Notes under the pieces: model-generated
Database searches by the model: none
What the model was told of the DNA's origin: nothing
What the model saw: only the letters and a program-made list of their open reading frames with translations
Shown here: positions 53,227 through 63,964 of the stretch, piece after piece
Layout of the letters: the number at the start of each line of letters is the position of its first letter
How positions within the stretch are numbered: position 1 is the stretch's first letter
Made by a program: the position numbers and the translations under genes
Source: Lichenicola sp964236105
GTDB taxonomy: Bacteria > Pseudomonadota > Alphaproteobacteria > Acetobacterales > Acetobacteraceae
DNA: 64,000 nt
Direction: 5' to 3'
Assembly (NCBI GenBank): GCA_964236105.1
Contig: CAXSBC010000001.1
Coordinates: 62,001 to 126,000, forward strand

Positions 53227-53899
53227 CGGCCGCGTCGTCGTCGCCGGCCGCGGCGACGGCCTGGTCGCTGGTGTCGGCATCCTCCGCCTGGGCGACCTCG
53301 ATCACCTCCTGGCTCGCCTGCTGCAGCGTCACGCTGGCGGTGCCGGACCCGAGCATGCCGATGCGGGCGGCGGCGGCCTGGGACAGGTCGACGATGCGGC
53401 CGCCGAACGGGCCGCGATCATTGACCGTCACCACGACGGAGCGGCCGGTGGTGTCGCTGGTCACCAGCACCTTGGTGCCGAGCGGCAGCGTCGGATGGGC
53501 GCAGGTCAGCTGCATCGGGTCGAAGCGGCTGCCGCTGGAGGTGCGGTGGCCGGCGTGGCCGCCGCCGTACCAGCTCGCCATGCCGCTTTCCGACCACGCC
53601 AGCGCAGACCGCCCGGCCAGCGCCGCGCGGTGGGCGTGCATCGCCAGCCGGGCCTCGACGGCGCGCGCCCAGCTGGTCACGGAATGGGCCGCGGGAGCGG
53701 CCGGCGCCTGGGCCGCGAGGCTGCTGCGGACCGAGGCGGCCCAGGCGGTCGGAGCCGTCGCGGCGACGCCGGCCGCTTGGGCCCCAACCGGCACGCCCAT
53801 CCCGGCAGCCACGACCAGCGCCAACATCGACGAAGCGACCCTGATCGCGCACGAGGTGCGGGCGTTTCGGCTGCGGGGGCGCTTCGTCCTTGGTTGCAC
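53177..53899 (-). CDS. RlpA-like double-psi beta-barrel protein
   Basis: This 240-residue exported protein has an N-terminal signal segment (about residues 18-43) and a DPBB domain of the RlpA family (about 105-200). Marks are GMASWYGGGHAGHRTSSGSR followed by FDPMQLTCAHPTLPLGTKVL, VVVTVNDRGPFGGRIVDLSQ and the end of the domain. Some RlpA proteins are lytic transglycosylases that act on naked glycan strands; no SPOR domain is present here. The start is a GTG at 53899 with a weak GGGACGG site. The acidic tail overlaps the YihY gene by 50 bases. Confidence 0.88.
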   Translation of the reverse strand: MQPRTKRPRSRNARTSCAIRVASSMLALVVAAGMGVPVGAQAAGVAATAPTAWAASVRSSLAAQAPAAPAAHSVTSWARAVEARLAMHAHRAALAGRSALAWSESGMASWYGGGHAGHRTSSGSRFDPMQLTCAHPTLPLGTKVLVTSDTTGRSVVVTVNDRGPFGGRIVDLSQAAAARIGMLGSGTASVTLQQASQEVIEVAQAEDADTSDQAVAAAGDDDAAVSPQRRDRPHTHRDDR

Positions 53900-54201
53900 G
53901 ATCGTTCCGTCCCATCCCGTTCACGAAGAGTAGAGGCCGATCGGGTCCCCAATATCAAGCACCAATCGCGTGCTACTTCATGAACAGGCGCCGGACCGCC
54001 CGTCTAATCCTGCGACGCACCATTGCTGCGCCAGAACAACGTATCGCTTGCTGAAGAAGATGATGGTGTTACTGCAGCGACAGACGCGTTGTATTGTGCG
54101 CTGCAGCGAACGCCTGGGCAGGCGGCGACGCCCGCCTGCAGGACGGGCCGGCGGCAGGCGCACTTGGAGCCCCGTGACGGGCATGCTAACGCCGCGTCAT
54201 C
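53900..54201. other. Intergenic region between RlpA-like and aroQ
   Basis: About 302 bases separate these divergent genes and should carry both promoters. A perfect 8-bp hairpin (GCAGGCGG / CCGCCTGC, 54118-54139, 6-base loop) lies about 60 bases upstream of aroQ and may be part of its leader. An AT-richer stretch occurs around 54040-54100. Confidence 0.5.
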
Positions 54202-54657
54202 ATGACGCCTCCGCTGATCGCCGTGCTGAACGGCCCCAACCTCAACATGCTGGGCCTGCGCGAGCCGGCCATCTACGGCCGGGCGACCCTCGACGACGTC
54301 GAGCAGATCTGCGTGCAGGCGGCGGAGCGGCTGGATGTGGCGATCGACTTCCGCCAGACCAACGGCGAGGGCGAGCTGATCTCCTGGGTGCAGGAATGCC
54401 GCGGCCGCGCCCGGGGCATCCTGATCAACCCCGGCGGCTACTCGCATACCTCGATCGCCCTGCTCGACGCGCTGTCGGCGGTCGGCCTGCCGGTGGTCGA
54501 GGTGCACATCTCCAACATCCACCGACGCGAGGACTTCCGCCGGCACTCCTATGTCAGCCTGGCCGCCGTGGGAGTGATCTGCGGGCTCGGCGTGCGCGGC
54601 TATGCCCTGGCGCTGAACGCGCTGGCCGACATCATCATGGACGAGGACGAACGATGA
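54202..54657 (+). CDS. aroQ: 3-dehydroquinate dehydratase, type II
   Basis: This 151-residue enzyme converts 3-dehydroquinate to 3-dehydroshikimate in aromatic amino acid synthesis. Marks are VLNGPNLNMLGLREPAIYG with the catalytic Tyr in IYG, the RQTNGEGELISWVQ segment, and INPGGYSHTSIALLDAL followed by VEVHISNIHRREDFRRHSYV, which hold the active-site His and Arg residues. The length is typical for the dodecameric type. Its stop overlaps the accB start (ATGA), so it begins the aroQ-accB-accC operon. Confidence 0.97.
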   Translation: MTPPLIAVLNGPNLNMLGLREPAIYGRATLDDVEQICVQAAERLDVAIDFRQTNGEGELISWVQECRGRARGILINPGGYSHTSIALLDALSAVGLPVVEVHISNIHRREDFRRHSYVSLAAVGVICGLGVRGYALALNALADIIMDEDER

Positions 54658-55109
54658 GCCGCCTGCCCGTGGACGCCGACGCGATCCGGGTCCTGGCCGA
54701 GATCCTGCGGGAAACCGGCCTGACCGAGATCGAGATCGCGGAGAAGGACAGCCGGATCCGCGTGGTCCGCGCGCCGGCCCAGATGATGCAGGCCACGGTC
54801 CCCAGCGCCCTCCCCGTCAGCGTGGCGGCCTCGCCGGCCGCGATCGCGCACGATCCGGCCGACTTCTCCAAGCATCCCGGCGCCGTCACCAGCCCGATGG
54901 TGGGGGTGGTGTATCTGTCGCCCGAGCCCAGCGCGCCGGTCTTCGTCAGCGAGGGCCACGCGGTCACCGCCGGCCAGACCCTGCTGCTCATCGAGGCGAT
55001 GAAGACCTTCAACCAGATCAAGGCGCCGCGCGCCGGCATCCTGACCCGGCTGCTGGTGACCTCGGGCTCCCCGGTCGAGTTCGGCGAAGTCCTGGCCGTC
55101 ATCGAGTGA
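54654..55109 (+). CDS. accB: Acetyl-CoA carboxylase biotin carboxyl carrier protein
   Basis: This 151-residue protein carries biotin for acetyl-CoA carboxylase, the first step of fatty acid synthesis. The N-terminal helical segment contains DAIRVLAEILRETGLTEIEI. An Ala/Pro linker follows, and the C-terminal biotinyl domain has SPMVGVVYLSPEPSAPVFVS and the biotinylation site EAMK with Lys117. The start overlaps the aroQ stop by four bases and accC follows after 26 bases. Confidence 0.96.
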   Translation: MSRLPVDADAIRVLAEILRETGLTEIEIAEKDSRIRVVRAPAQMMQATVPSALPVSVAASPAAIAHDPADFSKHPGAVTSPMVGVVYLSPEPSAPVFVSEGHAVTAGQTLLLIEAMKTFNQIKAPRAGILTRLLVTSGSPVEFGEVLAVIE

Positions 55110-55135
55110 CGTCGGGCCAAACGGTTTCCAGTCTG

Positions 55136-56479
<1,344 letters not shown>

Positions 56480-57132
56480 GGGGTCGTCGCCGCCGCAGCG
56501 AACGCGGTGGAAGCGCATCGACGAGCCGGTTCTCGGCCTGGAATGGAGTCCCTACCCGGACGTGTCCGACGCCCGGACCCGCCGGACTGCTTCTGCGAGA
56601 AGAGCGGCTGAGCAACGACTCCATGCTGCATGCCTTTCTGCGGCGTCTGCAGATTCACGTATCGACAGTGCAGTCATGAGTATCCTGCCGCAAGACATGA
56701 TCCCAGTTCGCAGACCATCGACCAGATATTCGATCAGCTTCTCTATCGCCTGGAGGGACCTGGTAACAGCCACACCGGTCTGGGAAGCCTTTGCAGCCAA
56801 GCCGGAACGGTCGGCTTGGTGCTCGCCTCTGCAATCGGGTTCATTGTCCGGCTCGTGTTCCGGCCAAGGATAACCAGGGAGGCTCAGACGCTCGTTCGCA
56901 CCGCCATCCCCACGGTGTTTCATGGCATCAATAATCGTGACGTCGGAATGACGGCATTCACGATCATGTCTGCGCTCCGTCGGATCGCGACCATCGTTTG
57001 GTTGGCGCGGTATCGGGCTGCTTGACGTCGGCTCGACCACGAGCGGTTATGTCTCGTTGCGCGCGGCCCGGACTGGCTCGACGGCAACATCGCGTCGCAG
57101 CGTCCACCGACCCGGCCACGCCCGCCGGACAA
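56480..57132. other. 653-base region without a clear gene, AT-richer than its surroundings
   Basis: Between accC and sthA the base composition shifts: runs such as those at 56690-56740 and 56900-56990 are much less GC-rich than the flanks. Overlapping frames are open on both strands (plus 56630-57025, minus 56552-57040). The plus frame has a hydrophobic stretch (GTVGLVLASAIGFIVRLVF) but an implausible N-terminus; the minus frame is polar with no domain. I cannot decide between a decayed gene, a species-specific gene and non-coding DNA. Confidence 0.4.
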
Positions 57133-58584
57133 TCACTCCGCCGCGTCCGCCTGCTCGGCGTTCTCGATCTCGGCTTCCTCGCGGCTTGAGGTGCGGGGCG
57201 TGATGCGGTTCCAGGCGTCGAGGGCGGCGATCTTGTAGGCTTCCGCCAGCGTCGGATAGTTGAAGGTGTTCTCCAGGAAGTAGTCCAGCGTGCCGCCGAG
57301 GTTGAGCACCGCCTGGCCGATATGGACGAGCTCGGTGGCACCCTCGCCGACGATGTGGATGCCGAGCAGCTTGCGGGTCTCGAGCGAGACGATCATCTTC
57401 AGCAGGCCGCCCTGCAGGCCCATGATGTGGCCGCGCGACGTCTCCCGGAACCGCGCCAGGCCGCACTCGTACGGGATGTGGCGCCGACGCACCTCCTCCT
57501 CGCTCATGCCGACCGTCGAGATCTCCGGCACCGAGTAGATGCCGTAGGGGAAGAAGGTCGGCGCCGGCGGCAGGCGCTCGCCGAAGGCATGGCAGGCGGC
57601 GATGCGGCCCTGCTCCAGCGAGGTCGAGGCCAGGCTCGGGAAGCCGATCACGTCGCCGGTGGCATAGATGTGCGGCACCGCGGTCTGGAAGGTGGCGGGA
57701 TCGACGGTGAGCCGGCCGCGAGCGTCGGCTTCCAGCCCGCAGCGCTCCAGCCCCAGCGTGTCCGTGGCGCCGACCCGGCCGGCGGTATACAGCACCATCT
57801 CGGCGCGCACCCGCCGGCCGCCTGCCAGCATCACGATCGGCTGGCCGTGCTCCATGGTGATGCTCTCGACCGGGTCGCCCATGCGGAAGGTGATGCCGCG
57901 GTCGCGCAGCTGGTGGATGAACTCGCCCATCAGCTCGCGATCGACGAAGTCGAGGAAGCTGTCGCGCGGCTCGATCAGGGTCACGCGCACGTCGAGCGCG
58001 TTGAAGATGGTTGCATACTCGACGCCGATCACGCCGGCGCCGATCACGGCCAGGCTGTTGGGCAGCTTCTGCAGGTCGATGATGCCGTCGCTGTCGACCA
58101 CCGTGGTGCCGTTGAACGGCACCATGTCCGGGCGGTGCGGGCGGGTGCCGACGGCGATCACGATGCGGGCTGCGCGCACCACGTGCGTCTCGCCCGCATC
58201 CACCGTCACCTCGATCCGGTTGGGGTCGAGGAAGTGCGCCGAGCCGTGCATCATGTGCACGTGGTTGCGGATGAACTGGTGCTTGAGGCCCTCGACCTCG
58301 TGGTCGAGGGTCTTGCTCAGGCGGTTGGTGAGGTCGCCGGCGGCGATGTCCTGCTTGACCCGGTAGGCCAGGCCGTAGAAGCCGCGCTCGCGCCAGCCGG
58401 TCAGGTTCAGCACCGTCTCGCGCAGCGTCTTGGACGGGATGGTGCCGGTATGCACCGAGACGCCGCCCAGCCGGGAGGTCTTCTCCACCACCAGCACCGA
58501 CCTGCCGAGCTTGGCCGCCTGCACCGCGGCGCGGCGGCCGGACGGTCCGCTGCCGATGACGATCAGGTCGTAGTCCTGGGTCAT
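57133..58584 (-). CDS. sthA: Soluble pyridine nucleotide transhydrogenase
   Basis: This 483-residue flavoprotein transfers hydride between NADPH and NAD+. It has the FAD motif LIVIGSGPSGRRAAVQAAKL, a second dinucleotide motif AVIGAGVIGVEYATIFNALD, and the ATGDVIGFPSLASTSLEQGR block of the disulfide reductase family. In place of the redox-active CxxxxC it has HTGTIPSKTLRE, the sign of SthA rather than of lipoamide dehydrogenase. The C-terminal dimer domain has the usual IHIVGEGATELVHIGQAVLN. It faces away from apt by 48 bases on the same strand, so they may be cotranscribed. Confidence 0.96.
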   Translation of the reverse strand: MTQDYDLIVIGSGPSGRRAAVQAAKLGRSVLVVEKTSRLGGVSVHTGTIPSKTLRETVLNLTGWRERGFYGLAYRVKQDIAAGDLTNRLSKTLDHEVEGLKHQFIRNHVHMMHGSAHFLDPNRIEVTVDAGETHVVRAARIVIAVGTRPHRPDMVPFNGTTVVDSDGIIDLQKLPNSLAVIGAGVIGVEYATIFNALDVRVTLIEPRDSFLDFVDRELMGEFIHQLRDRGITFRMGDPVESITMEHGQPIVMLAGGRRVRAEMVLYTAGRVGATDTLGLERCGLEADARGRLTVDPATFQTAVPHIYATGDVIGFPSLASTSLEQGRIAACHAFGERLPPAPTFFPYGIYSVPEISTVGMSEEEVRRRHIPYECGLARFRETSRGHIMGLQGGLLKMIVSLETRKLLGIHIVGEGATELVHIGQAVLNLGGTLDYFLENTFNYPTLAEAYKIAALDAWNRITPRTSSREEAEIENAEQADAAE

Positions 58585-58632
58585 GCCCTGCTCCTGGCCT
58601 GGAGGCTCCCGGGAGATCCGACCCCGCGCGCT

Positions 58633-59148
58633 TCAGGTTTCGTAGCTGACCAGGGCCGTGGTCGGAACGCCAAGCTTTTCGCGTCCGCGCAGCGACAGGA
58701 TCTCGATCAGCACCGCAGCCGCGGTCACGTCGGCGCCGACCTTGCCCAGCAGCCGGATCGCCGCCGATAGGGTGCCGCCGGTGGCCAGCAGATCGTCGAC
58801 CACCACCACGCGCTGGCCCGGCCGGATCGCGTCCTCCTGGATGTGTAGGCTGTCCTGGCCGTATTCGAGGTCGTAGTCGATGGAGACGGTGCGGCCCGGC
58901 AGCTTGCCGGGCTTGCGCAGCATCAGGAAGCCGCAGCCCAGCTTGCTGGCGAGCGGGGCGGCCAGCAGGAAGCCGCGCGACTCGACGCCGGCCAGGATGT
59001 CGGGCTGCGCCGGCGCCACCGCGCGCGCCAGCCGGCCCATCGCCACCTGCCAGGCATCGGCGTTCCGCAGCAGCGTCGAGATGTCGTAGAACAGGATGCC
59101 GGGCTTGGGGAAATCCGGGATGCCGCGGATATGCTGCTTCAGGTCCAT
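58633..59148 (-). CDS. apt: Adenine phosphoribosyltransferase
   Basis: This 171-residue enzyme salvages adenine to AMP with PRPP. It starts DLKQHIRGIPDFPKPGILFY, continues LAGVESRGFLLAAPLASKLG, and has the PRPP-binding motif VVVVDDLLATGGTLSAAI. The ATG at 59148 gives the family start; 59163 would add five residues. The gene is followed by sthA 48 bases downstream and preceded by a TVP38-like gene 70 bases upstream on the same strand. Confidence 0.96.
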   Translation of the reverse strand: MDLKQHIRGIPDFPKPGILFYDISTLLRNADAWQVAMGRLARAVAPAQPDILAGVESRGFLLAAPLASKLGCGFLMLRKPGKLPGRTVSIDYDLEYGQDSLHIQEDAIRPGQRVVVVDDLLATGGTLSAAIRLLGKVGADVTAAAVLIEILSLRGREKLGVPTTALVSYET

Positions 59149-59218
59149 GCCTGCGAGGTCCATCCGCCGCCGGAGCCGGCTCTCGCCTGGGCTCCCCTCC
59201 TGCCTGTACAGCCGCGCT

Positions 59219-59956
59219 CTAGCCGCTCCGCCCGTCCGCGGCAAGGTAGGCGACCGTGTCCTGCCGGCGCATCAGCATCAGCCCGGCCGCGCCGGACGCC
59301 ACGAACAGCGCGATCGCGAGGCCAATTTGAAGGCCGTGGCCGATGCGGGTGCCGCTGCCCAGCAGGGTGAAGATCACTGTCTGCGGCAGGCTGCCCAGCA
59401 GGGTCGCGGCCAGGAACGGCAGCACCGCCACGCCCAGCACTCCTGCCGCCAGGTTGAGCGCCAGGCTGCTGCCCACCGGCAGCAGCCGGATCGTCAGCAC
59501 GGCGCCGAACGGCCGGTCCGTGGCCAGCCGGTCGAGCCTGGCGAGCCAGCCCAGGCTCCTGCCGTCCAGCCGGCGGCGGGCCCAGTCGCGTCCGGCGAGG
59601 CGTGCCCACAGGAAGCCGAGCAGGCAGCCGGCGACCGTGGCCAGGCTCGACAGCAGCACGCCCGCCACCAGCCCGTAGGCGATGCCGCCGGCAAAGCACA
59701 CCGCCTGGCGCGGCATGCCGACCGCGCAGATCAGGCTGCCGACCAGCAGGAACAGCAGGCGCCCGCGCACGCCCTGGCGCAGCGCCTCGATCCCGGGCAG
59801 CAGCCCGCCCTGTCCCGCGCTGCCCGCCTGGTGCTGCAGCACCAGCCCCGCCGCCAGCAGCGCCAGCAGCAGCAGCAGCGCGGGCTTGAGCAGACGCCGG
59901 ATCGAGCCGGCCGGCGCCGCGGCCACATCCGGAAGATCGTCGTGCTGTATCGGCAT
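59219..59956 (-). CDS. TVP38/TMEM64-like (VTT domain) membrane protein
   Basis: This 245-residue protein has about six hydrophobic segments and matches the TVP38/TMEM64 branch of the DedA/VTT family. Marks are RLLFLLVGSLICAVGMPRQA, then CFAGGIAYGLVAGVLLSSLA, and the conserved AVLTIRLLPVGSSLALNLAA followed by GVLGVAVLPFLAATLLGSLP. The G-x-P motif around PFLAA is the family hallmark. It probably handles lipids; its substrate is unknown. The ATG at 59956 is preferred over more upstream starts, which would add a basic extension. Confidence 0.88.
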   Translation of the reverse strand: MPIQHDDLPDVAAAPAGSIRRLLKPALLLLLALLAAGLVLQHQAGSAGQGGLLPGIEALRQGVRGRLLFLLVGSLICAVGMPRQAVCFAGGIAYGLVAGVLLSSLATVAGCLLGFLWARLAGRDWARRRLDGRSLGWLARLDRLATDRPFGAVLTIRLLPVGSSLALNLAAGVLGVAVLPFLAATLLGSLPQTVIFTLLGSGTRIGHGLQIGLAIALFVASGAAGLMLMRRQDTVAYLAADGRSG

Positions 59957-60094
59957 GATCCGGGCCGGTAGCACCGCGACCGGCCGCGGCACAAGCCGGC
60001 GCGGCCGCACGGACTGTAACGCCGGGCAGGCGGAGCGTCCGACATCGCGGCCGCGTCTCTTGCAGGAGCATGAGCGCAGTCCCTAGTCTGGCCC

Positions 60095-61249
60095 ATGCCT
60101 TCCGATGCGATCGCCTCCTCCGGCTCACGGCCGCACGCGCTGCCGTCCCGCACGTCCCCGGGCCGCCGCACGAGCCGGCCGACTGCCGGCCCGGACCGCG
60201 ACCGGCGCCGCGTCTCGACCTGGCTGTTCGCGATCTGCTTCATGCTGCTCGGCATGATCGCGCTCGGCGGCGCCACGCGCCTGACCGGGTCGGGCCTGTC
60301 GATCATGGAATGGAAGCCGCTGTCGGGCATCGTCCCGCCGCTGACCCACGCGCAGTGGGAGCATCTATTCGCGCTCTACCAGCAGATCCCGCAATACCGC
60401 CTGGAGCATCAGGGGTTCGGGCTGTCGGGCTTCCAGCACATCTTCTGGCTGGAATGGATCCACCGCTTCTGGGGCCGGATGATCGGGCTGGTGCTGATCG
60501 TGCCGCTGGTGTTCTTCGCCGTCACCCGCGCGATCGGGCCGTCGCTGATCGGGCGGCTGCTGCTGTTCTTCGTGCTGGGCGGCCTGCAGGGGGCGATCGG
60601 CTGGTTCATGGTGGCGTCGGGCTTCGACCCGAACAGCGTCGCGGTGGCGCCGGCCAAGCTGGTGCTGCATCTGTGCTTCGCCTTCGCGCTGTATGCCGCG
60701 ATTCTCTGGACCGCGTTCTCCATACGCTGGCCGACCGCGGGTGCCATCGCCGCGAGCCGGGGCGCGGTGTGGAGCCGGCGGCTGGCGATCGCCACCGCCT
60801 GCCTGCTGGCGGTCACCGTGGTCGCGGGCGGCTTCACCGCCGGCACCCATGCCGGCTTCGTCTACAACACCTATCCCGACATGGACGGGCAGCTGGTGCC
60901 GAGCGGCTATGGCAGCCTGCATCCGTTCTGGCGCAACTGGTTCCAGAACCTGGCCGCGGTGCAGTTCGACCATCGCGTGCTGGCGACCCTGACCGCGCTT
61001 GCGGTCGGCGCCACGCTGCTGGTCGGGCTGCGTTCCCGCCTGGACAAGCCGGCGCATGACGCGCTGATGCTGCTGGGCTGGGCGGTGCTGGCGCAGTACC
61101 TGCTCGGCGTCACCACCCTGCTGCTGGTGGTGCCGGTCTGGGCCGGCACGCTGCACCAGACCTTTGCCGCCATCCTGCTGAGCGTCACCCTGTTCGCCCT
61201 GCACCGCCTGCGCGGCGTGGGCGCTGCTGCCACGATCGGAACCCCATGA
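60095..61249 (+). CDS. ctaA: Heme A synthase, COX15 type
   Basis: This 384-residue membrane enzyme converts heme O to heme A for cytochrome oxidase. It has a polar N-terminal extension (about 1-38) and eight hydrophobic segments. Family marks are GGATRLTGSGLSIMEWKPLS, EFWLEWIHRFWGR-like IFWLEWIHRFWGRMIGLVLI, LGGLQGAIGWFMVASG and, in the C-terminal half, VQFDHRVLATLTALAVG with TLHQTFAAILL. The His residues in these blocks bind the hemes. The stop overlaps the tldD start (ATGA), which suggests coupling. Confidence 0.95.
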   Translation: MPSDAIASSGSRPHALPSRTSPGRRTSRPTAGPDRDRRRVSTWLFAICFMLLGMIALGGATRLTGSGLSIMEWKPLSGIVPPLTHAQWEHLFALYQQIPQYRLEHQGFGLSGFQHIFWLEWIHRFWGRMIGLVLIVPLVFFAVTRAIGPSLIGRLLLFFVLGGLQGAIGWFMVASGFDPNSVAVAPAKLVLHLCFAFALYAAILWTAFSIRWPTAGAIAASRGAVWSRRLAIATACLLAVTVVAGGFTAGTHAGFVYNTYPDMDGQLVPSGYGSLHPFWRNWFQNLAAVQFDHRVLATLTALAVGATLLVGLRSRLDKPAHDALMLLGWAVLAQYLLGVTTLLLVVPVWAGTLHQTFAAILLSVTLFALHRLRGVGAAATIGTP

Positions 61250-62685
61250 GCGCGCTCCAGACCACCGACCAGCTGTTCTTCGGCCGTCCCGGCGCCACCC
61301 TCGACCGTGCCGACGCCGAGCGGGTCCTGGGCACGGCCCTTGCCGGCACCGACGACGGCGAGCTGTTCCTGGAATACCGCGAGAGCGAGTTCATCAGCCT
61401 CGAGGAGGGGGTGATCCGTTCCGCCTCCTTCGACACCTCGTCCGGCTTTGGCCTGCGCGCGGTGCTGGGCGACGAGGCCGGCTACGCCCATTCCGACGAG
61501 ATCAGCGAGAGCGCTCTGCTGCGCGCCGCCGCCACCGTCGGCCAGGTCCGGGCCGGACGCTCAGGGGTCGCGGCCGAGACGCCGCGCGCCACCAACGCGC
61601 ATCTGTACGGCGACGCCAATCCGCTGCGCGAGGCCGAGTTCGCGACGCGGGCGGCGCTGCTGTCGGAGATCGACGCCTATGCGCGCGGCCTGGACAGCCG
61701 GGTGGTGCAGGTGATGGCCTCGCTCGCGGCCGAATGGCAGGCGGTGCAGATCCTGCGCGCCGACGGCAACCGGGTGGCCGACATCCGCCCGCTGGTGCGG
61801 CTTAACGTGTCGGTGGTGGTGGAGAAGGACGGAAGGCGCGAGAGCGGCTCCTATGGCGCCGGCGGCCGCCACGCCTTCTCCCGGGTGCTGAACGAGACCG
61901 GCTGGAAGCATGCGGCTGACGAGGCGCTGCGGCAGGCGCTGGTCAATCTCGACAGCCGCCCGGCGCCGGCGGGCGAGATGGAGGTGGTGCTGGGCTCGGG
62001 CTGGCCGGGCATCCTGCTGCACGAGGCGGTGGGCCACGGGCTCGAGGGCGACTTCAACCGCAAGGGCACCTCGGCCTTCGCAGGCCTGGTCGGCAAGCGG
62101 GTCGCCTCCCCGGGCGTCACCATCGTCGATGACGGCACCCTGCCCGATCGCCGCGGCAGCCTGACCGTCGACGACGAGGGCACGCCCGCCTCGCGCACGG
62201 TGATGATCGAGGACGGCATCCTGACCGGCTACATCCAGGACCGCATGAATGCGCGGCTGATGCAGGTGGCGCCGACCGGCAACGGACGCCGCCAGTCCTA
62301 CGCGCACATGCCGATGCCGCGCATGACCAACACGGTGATGCTGAACGGCAGCCACACGCCGGACGAGATGATCCGCTCGGTCAAGAAGGGACTGTATGCG
62401 GTCAATTTCGGCGGCGGCTCGGTGGACATCACCTCGGGCAAGTTCGTGTTCGCGGCCTCCGAGGCCTACCTGATCGAGGACGGCCGGGTGACCTCGCCGG
62501 TGCGCGGCGCCACGCTGATCGGCAACGGTCCGGACGCGATGACCAAGGTCAGCATGATCGGCAACGACATGGCGCTCGATCCCGGCATCGGCACCTGCGG
62601 CAAGAACGGCCAGGGCGTGCCGGTCGGCGTGGGACAGCCGACGCTGAAGATGACCGGCCTCACCGTGGGCGGCACCGGCGGCTAG
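61246..62685 (+). CDS. tldD: Metalloprotease TldD
   Basis: This 479-residue zinc protease acts with TldE (PmbA) on peptides such as microcin precursors and antitoxins. The motif is LHEAVGHGLEGDFNRKGTSA with ligands His259 and His264 and Glu260, and the C-terminal GTCGKNGQGVPVG carries the cysteine that completes the site. Other marks are FGLRAVLGDEAGYAHSDEIS and GGGSVDITSGKFVFAASEAY. It overlaps ctaA by four bases. The partner pmbA is not in the window. Confidence 0.96.
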   Translation: MSALQTTDQLFFGRPGATLDRADAERVLGTALAGTDDGELFLEYRESEFISLEEGVIRSASFDTSSGFGLRAVLGDEAGYAHSDEISESALLRAAATVGQVRAGRSGVAAETPRATNAHLYGDANPLREAEFATRAALLSEIDAYARGLDSRVVQVMASLAAEWQAVQILRADGNRVADIRPLVRLNVSVVVEKDGRRESGSYGAGGRHAFSRVLNETGWKHAADEALRQALVNLDSRPAPAGEMEVVLGSGWPGILLHEAVGHGLEGDFNRKGTSAFAGLVGKRVASPGVTIVDDGTLPDRRGSLTVDDEGTPASRTVMIEDGILTGYIQDRMNARLMQVAPTGNGRRQSYAHMPMPRMTNTVMLNGSHTPDEMIRSVKKGLYAVNFGGGSVDITSGKFVFAASEAYLIEDGRVTSPVRGATLIGNGPDAMTKVSMIGNDMALDPGIGTCGKNGQGVPVGVGQPTLKMTGLTVGGTGG

Positions 62686-62701
62686 GCTGGCCGCCGGGAC
62701 G

Positions 62702-63964
62702 ATGCCCTCCGAGCTCACCGCAGCCGCCCTCGCCCGCGCCGACCGCACCCGCGCGCTGCTCCAGACCGGGCGGATGCCGGTCTGGCTGATCATCCTGCTG
62801 GGCACGCTCAGCGCGGTGGGCCCGCTCTCGACCGACATGTATCTGCCGGCGTTTCCGGCGCTGGAGACCGATCTCGGCTCCGGCGGCGGCTCGGCCCAGA
62901 TCACGCTGGCCGCCTGGTTCGCAGGCCTGGCGGTCGGGCAGTTCAGCCAGGGCCCCGCCTCCGACCGCTGGGGCCGGCGCGTGCCGCTGCTGGTGGGGCT
63001 TTCGATCTACACGGTGGGCTCGATCGGCTGCGTGCTCAGCCACGACATCTGGAGCTTCAGCGCCTGCCGCTTCCTGGCCGCCATCGGCGGCTCGGCCGGC
63101 ATGGTGATCCCGCGCGCCATCGTGCGCGACATCGCCACCGGCAATGGCGGCGCCAAGCTGATGTCGCAGCTGACCCTGGTGCTGGGGGTGGTGCCGGTGC
63201 TGGCGCCGTCGCTCGGCGCCCTGGTGCTGAGCGTTGCCAGCTGGCGCTGGATCTTCGGGATCGCCGCCCTCTACGGGGTCGTCGGCCTGGTGGCGGTGCG
63301 CTTCGCCCTGCCCGACACCCTGCCGCCCGCGCGGCGGCTGCGGCTGGCGCCGGTCGAGGTCATGGTGCGCTACCTGACGATCCTGCAGGAGCGGGTGTTC
63401 CTGGCCAACACCTGCGTCTGCAGCTTCGCGAGCTTCGTGATCTTCGCCTACCTGTCCGGGACGCCGGTGGTGTTCGAGCGCATCCTGCAGTTCTCGCCGC
63501 TCGAGTTCGGCATGATGTTCGGCATCAATGCCTTCTTCTACATCGCCGGCACCCAGGTGAACGCGCGCGTGGTGATGCAGGCGGGCCTCGGCCGGATGCT
63601 GGCGATCGGCGTCGCCTCCATGACCGGCGCCGCCCTGCTGCTGAACCTGGTGGTGCTGACCGGGCTCGCCGGCCCGACGCACAGCATGCTGGTCATCGCC
63701 CTGCCGCTGATGTGGGTGATGGCATCGCTCGGCTTCCTGACCCCGAACGCCACCGTGCTGGCGCTGACCGCGCATGCCCGTCACGCCGGCATCGCATCCG
63801 CCCTGCTGGGCACGCTGCAGTTCAGCTTCGGCGCCGTGGCCGGTCTGCTGATGGGAATCTTCTCGGCGGTGAGCATGGTGCCGATGGCGCTGGTGATCCT
63901 GCTGGGCGTGATCGGCATCAACATCGCCTTCCGCGCGCAGCCGCGGGAGCGCGTGGTTGGCTGA
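62702..63964 (+). CDS. Bcr/CflA-family multidrug MFS exporter
   Basis: This 420-residue protein has twelve membrane segments and belongs to the Bcr/CflA branch of the MFS, which exports drugs or small metabolites. The N-terminal PLSTDMYLPAFPALETDLGS is diagnostic, followed by ITLAAWFAGLAVGQFSQGPA and the MFS loop SDRWGRRVPL, then IPRAIVRDIATGNGGAKLMS. Substrate is unknown. It begins 16 bases after tldD and may be read from the same transcript. Bases 63965-64000 hold nothing recognisable. Confidence 0.92.
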   Translation: MPSELTAAALARADRTRALLQTGRMPVWLIILLGTLSAVGPLSTDMYLPAFPALETDLGSGGGSAQITLAAWFAGLAVGQFSQGPASDRWGRRVPLLVGLSIYTVGSIGCVLSHDIWSFSACRFLAAIGGSAGMVIPRAIVRDIATGNGGAKLMSQLTLVLGVVPVLAPSLGALVLSVASWRWIFGIAALYGVVGLVAVRFALPDTLPPARRLRLAPVEVMVRYLTILQERVFLANTCVCSFASFVIFAYLSGTPVVFERILQFSPLEFGMMFGINAFFYIAGTQVNARVVMQAGLGRMLAIGVASMTGAALLLNLVVLTGLAGPTHSMLVIALPLMWVMASLGFLTPNATVLALTAHARHAGIASALLGTLQFSFGAVAGLLMGIFSAVSMVPMALVILLGVIGINIAFRAQPRERVVG

